Shown here piece by piece: positions 61,445 to 64,000 of a DNA stretch of 64,000 nt. The translations under genes were made by a program, and so were the position numbers. Location of the stretch: contig CANMSH010000005.1 in NCBI GenBank assembly GCA_947500525.1, positions 62,001 through 126,000 of the forward strand. Direction: 5' to 3'. The stretch comes from an uncultured Flavobacteriaceae bacterium. Its GTDB lineage: Bacteria > Bacteroidota > Bacteroidia > Flavobacteriales > Flavobacteriaceae. Numbering within the stretch: the stretch's first letter is position 1; each line of letters begins with the position of its first letter. A model generated the notes under the pieces. It was given only the letters and a program-made list of their open reading frames with translations, did not search any database and was not told the DNA's origin.

Positions 61445-62197
61445 ATGATTCGGGTAGTTTTATTAGGAGCTGGAAACGTTGCTTCACACCTATTACGTGC
61501 ATTTAAGCAAGGCACAAATATTGAGGTAGTGCAACTTTATGCGCGATCAGAAAAAAGTTTGATTCCATTTAAGAAGAGCGTTTCAACAACAAACAATCTT
61601 GATCATTTGAAACCTGCTGATGTGTATATCATCGCAGTAGCAGACGATGCTATTGCTAGCGTTTCAAAAAAACTATCTTTAAAAAACAACTTGGTAGTAC
61701 ATACCTCTGGGAGTGTAGATATGAGCGCGTTGGTAGGAGATTTTAGAAAAGGAGTTTTTTATCCTTTACAAACCTTTACAAAAGGAGCCATTGTCGATTT
61801 TAGCACCATACCTATTTGCTTAGAATCAGAGAGCAACGAAGATCTCTTAGTGTTAGAAAAATTGGCTTCATCTATTTCAAATGAAGTATACTTTATCAAT
61901 TCGGAGCAACGTGAAAATTTGCATGTGGCTGCCGTATTTGTAAATAATTTTACAAATCATCTATATCATATTGGGCAGCAAATTTGCGATCAAAATAATG
62001 TTCCTTTTGAAATATTGAAACCTTTAATTCAAGAAACTGCCTCTAAAATTGAAAAAGTAACCCCATTAGAAGCGCAAACGGGTCCAGCCAAAAGAAAGGA
62101 TGCACAAACGATTACCAGGCATATGCATCAATTACCAAAAAAATATAAAGAGATTTATGATCTCATCACTAAATCAATTTCAACTACATATGAGTAA
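61445..62197 (+). CDS. Rossmann-fold protein with DUF2520 domain
   Basis: A 250-residue protein. The N-terminal Rossmann dinucleotide motif is VVLLGAGNVASHLLRAFKQG, followed by a short insert, HTSGSVDM and VFYPLQTFTKGA, then a helical DUF2520 domain with ENLHVAAVFVNNFTNHLYHI. It resembles the ProC/F420-oxidoreductase shape. The stop overlaps the kdsC start in ATGAGTAA. In Bacteroidota the gene often sits beside kdsC. The reaction is unknown. Confidence 0.9.
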   Translation: MIRVVLLGAGNVASHLLRAFKQGTNIEVVQLYARSEKSLIPFKKSVSTTNNLDHLKPADVYIIAVADDAIASVSKKLSLKNNLVVHTSGSVDMSALVGDFRKGVFYPLQTFTKGAIVDFSTIPICLESESNEDLLVLEKLASSISNEVYFINSEQRENLHVAAVFVNNFTNHLYHIGQQICDQNNVPFEILKPLIQETASKIEKVTPLEAQTGPAKRKDAQTITRHMHQLPKKYKEIYDLITKSISTTYE

Positions 62198-62717
62198 AAG
62201 TTACAAAGAAATCATGCCACAAATTACTACATTTATATTTGATGTAGATGGGGTGTTAACCGATGGAAACGTAAGTGTTTTATCTAATGGAGAATTGATT
62301 CGAAGCATGAATATAAAGGACGGATATGCCTTAAAGACTGCTGTTAAAAAGGGGTATAATGTGTGTATTATTTCGGGTGGCACTAATGAAGGGGTTCGCT
62401 TGCGCCTGCAAGGATTGGGAATTACAAACATTTATTTGGGAGCTCATCATAAAACGAAACAGCTACATGAGTATGTTGACAGTAAACCTATTGAATTAGA
62501 GCAGATACTATACATGGGAGACGACATTCCAGACGCCCCCGTCATGAAATTGGTAGGTTTGGCGGCTTGTCCAAAAGATGCAGTTCCTGAAATTCAAGAT
62601 ATTTCGCATTATATATCACAAAAAAAAGGTGGTCGTGGATGCGTTAGAGATGTCATCGAGCAAGTCTTAAAAGTACAAGACAATTGGGATGGCAATTTTG
62701 ATGCTCAAGTTGATTAA
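62190..62717 (+). CDS. kdsC: 3-deoxy-D-manno-octulosonate 8-phosphate phosphatase
   Basis: A 175-residue HAD-family phosphatase without a cap domain. ITTFIFDVDGVLTDG holds the DxD nucleophile motif, IISGGTNEGVRLRLQ the Thr/Ser motif, and YMGDDIPDAPVMKLVGLAAC the metal-binding motif. It dephosphorylates KDO-8-phosphate for lipopolysaccharide synthesis. ATG 62190 is chosen because the stretch upstream lies within the DUF2520 gene. The BrkB-like gene follows 6 bases downstream. Confidence 0.92.
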   Translation: MSKSYKEIMPQITTFIFDVDGVLTDGNVSVLSNGELIRSMNIKDGYALKTAVKKGYNVCIISGGTNEGVRLRLQGLGITNIYLGAHHKTKQLHEYVDSKPIELEQILYMGDDIPDAPVMKLVGLAACPKDAVPEIQDISHYISQKKGGRGCVRDVIEQVLKVQDNWDGNFDAQVD

Positions 62718-62723
62718 AAAAAC

Positions 62724-63644
62724 ATGTCAAGAAAAGAAGAACTTTTAAAAATACCAATCATTGGGTCTATTGTAAAGATTTTACAAAAGATTAAAGTCCC
62801 TGGTTTAGAAGGGATGTCACTCTACGATGTACTCGAAATGTACATCATTGGTATTGTTCAAGGAGCACTAACTTCTAGGGCAGGTGGTGTTGCTTTTAGT
62901 TTTTTTATGGCATTATTTCCTGCTGCACTTTTTATCCTTACACTCATACCATACGTGCCTATTGAAAATTTTGATCAAATTTTCATGGATTTTATAGGTC
63001 AGGTATTGCCTCCTAAAACCTTTGATTCTGTGGGCTTAGTGTTAGAGGATATTGCCAGAAACAAATATGGAGGATTGCTATCTTTTGGTTTTATACTTTC
63101 CGTTTTTTTAATGACAAACGGTATCAATTCGCTGTTTGGAGGTTTTGAATATACCTATCACAAATTACAAACACGCTCTATCCTTAAGCAATACTTAGTG
63201 TCGATGGTTGTTTCTCTAATATTGGCACTATTATTGTTCTTGACTGTTGGGACCATTATTTATTTTGAAATTGCCATTAAAAATTTAATAGCAAAGGGAT
63301 ATGTCTCAGATAATTTATTTTGGATACAAACGGGAAGATATGTATTAACATTTTTAATGATTTTTATATCGGTAGCCATGTTTTATTATCTAGGAACAAA
63401 AGAAGGAAGGAAAATATCTTTTTTCTCTCCTGGTGCTATACTAACTACTCTATTAATCGTACTAAATTTTAGAATTTTTGGTATCTATGTTAAAAGGTTT
63501 GCCCAGTACAATGAACTATATGGATCTATTGGAACGTTATTGGTAATAATGCTGTTCATTTGGTTGAACTCTATTATATTATTGTTAGGATTTGAATTAA
63601 ACGCGTCTATGATTCGACTAAAAAGGGAATGTAAAACTCAATGA
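62724..63644 (+). CDS. YihY/virulence-factor BrkB-family membrane protein
   Basis: A 306-residue inner-membrane protein with six hydrophobic helices. The family block is AGGVAFSFFMALFPAALFIL, with TNGINSLFGGFEYTYHKLQT and a later FLMIFISVAMFYYLGT helix. The last helix is IWLNSIILLLGFELNASMIR. BrkB/YihY proteins have an uncertain transport or lipid role and are not ribonucleases despite old names. It is in a tight cluster with kdsC and the DUF2147 gene. Confidence 0.9.
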   Translation: MSRKEELLKIPIIGSIVKILQKIKVPGLEGMSLYDVLEMYIIGIVQGALTSRAGGVAFSFFMALFPAALFILTLIPYVPIENFDQIFMDFIGQVLPPKTFDSVGLVLEDIARNKYGGLLSFGFILSVFLMTNGINSLFGGFEYTYHKLQTRSILKQYLVSMVVSLILALLLFLTVGTIIYFEIAIKNLIAKGYVSDNLFWIQTGRYVLTFLMIFISVAMFYYLGTKEGRKISFFSPGAILTTLLIVLNFRIFGIYVKRFAQYNELYGSIGTLLVIMLFIWLNSIILLLGFELNASMIRLKRECKTQ

Positions 63645-64000
63645 GAAAAAATTTTGTAATTGGGATATTATGCTTTATTTGTTCATTATCAATACAGGCA
63701 CAATCTATTTTTGGTAAATGGAAATCGGTAGATTCAAAAACTGGTAAAACCGAAGCGATTATTTCTGTGTACGAAGAAAACGGTAAGGCATACGCCAAAA
63801 TAATTGACATTTTAAATCCAGAGGATAAAAAAAAGATCTGTGTCTATTGTAAAGGTGATAAAAAAAATAAACCTATTTTAGGAATGATTATCTTAGATGG
63901 ACTAAAAGAAAATGGTGACGAATGGAGTGGCGGAAAAATATTAGATCCAAAAAACGGAAACGTCTATAAATGCTATATCAAGTTAACGAATAAAACAACG
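63641..64000 (+). CDS. DUF2147 exported protein (partial)
   Basis: The frame begins ATG 63641, overlaps the previous stop by 4 bases (ATGA), and runs off the window end. The visible 120 residues have a signal peptide (NFVIGILCFICSLSIQAQ) and a lipocalin-like opening IFGKWKSVDSKTGKTEAIIS. CVYCKGDKKNKPILGMIILD and GGKILDPKNGNVYKCYI are typical of DUF2147. A periplasmic location is likely; the function is unknown. Confidence 0.88.
   Translation, partial: MRKNFVIGILCFICSLSIQAQSIFGKWKSVDSKTGKTEAIISVYEENGKAYAKIIDILNPEDKKKICVYCKGDKKNKPILGMIILDGLKENGDEWSGGKILDPKNGNVYKCYIKLTNKTT

Noticed and set aside
1-64000. CRISPR array, prophage, secretion or toxin-antitoxin islands
   Set aside because: No regularly spaced repeats, phage structural genes, transposases or paired toxin/antitoxin frames were seen.

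Overview
The window reads as chromosomal DNA of a marine-type member of the Flavobacteriaceae (Bacteroidota). It is AT-rich. Several promoters have the Bacteroidota form TTG-N18-20-TAnnTTTG, and Shine-Dalgarno sequences are mostly absent. Diagnostic content includes TonB-dependent receptors with a carboxypeptidase-like N-domain, a BatA-type protein, a fused ResB-CcsA cytochrome c maturation protein, BshB1 of bacillithiol synthesis, DUF2490 and DUF4870 proteins, and a putative 6S RNA beside zapA. I see no prophage, insertion sequence or CRISPR array. This is mostly a core and accessory metabolic region with densely packed short operons.

Layout. 1-7.6 kb: end of an outer-membrane receptor, a DedA-like membrane protein, fumarase, a guanine deaminase-like enzyme, DinB, imidazolonepropionase (hutI) and an FKBP isomerase. 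7.7-13.2 kb: formiminotransferase-cyclodeaminase (ftcD), a MarR/GNAT pair, aroQ, two outer-membrane barrel genes with a decayed barrel fragment, and xerD. 13.2-15.7 kb: ribonuclease Y, a putative 6S RNA, zapA and a ZapB-like coiled coil, all on the minus strand. 15.8-22.1 kb: an M23 peptidase with a TonB receptor, then an ECF sigma operon with a membrane anti-sigma candidate. 22.2-28.6 kb: sterol desaturase-family protein, BatA, a dihydroorotase homologue lacking metal ligands, DUF4870, esterase and DUF2490. 28.6-40 kb: PAP2, an MBL hydrolase, a conserved protein of unknown function, bcp, a cysteine-free endonuclease III, another ECF sigma factor followed by a 47-residue ORF, uvrA with a half-lost zinc module, a LytTR two-component pair, a TPR protein and tRNA-His. 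40.4-50 kb: bshB1, a MarR-RND efflux operon, a sulfite-dehydrogenase-like SorA/SorB pair and a CPXCG protein. 50-64 kb: GT9, a trans-sulfuration enzyme, MATE, hydrolase, VOC protein, a vanadium haloperoxidase, an ArsR/SRPBCC pair with two operator-like sites, ResB-CcsA, DUF2520, kdsC, a BrkB-like protein and the start of a DUF2147 gene.

Genes that plausibly work together: hutI and ftcD (histidine to glutamate through formimino-tetrahydrofolate); marR, adaptor, RND pump and TolC-like channel; SorA-like molybdoenzyme and its monohaem cytochrome; the sigma factor with its membrane partner and LTXXQ-like periplasmic protein; and the divergent bshB1/marR pair sharing a palindromic site. The most unusual points are: an endonuclease III with no cysteine; a UvrA missing one CxxC pair; a pseudo-dihydroorotase; a bromoperoxidase-type enzyme with Ala in place of the vanadate-contacting Ser, preceded by a hairpin-rich leader; a tRNA-His with two U-U oppositions in the acceptor stem; and two small unlisted proteins of 55 and 47 residues. 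I found no clearly new multi-gene system.
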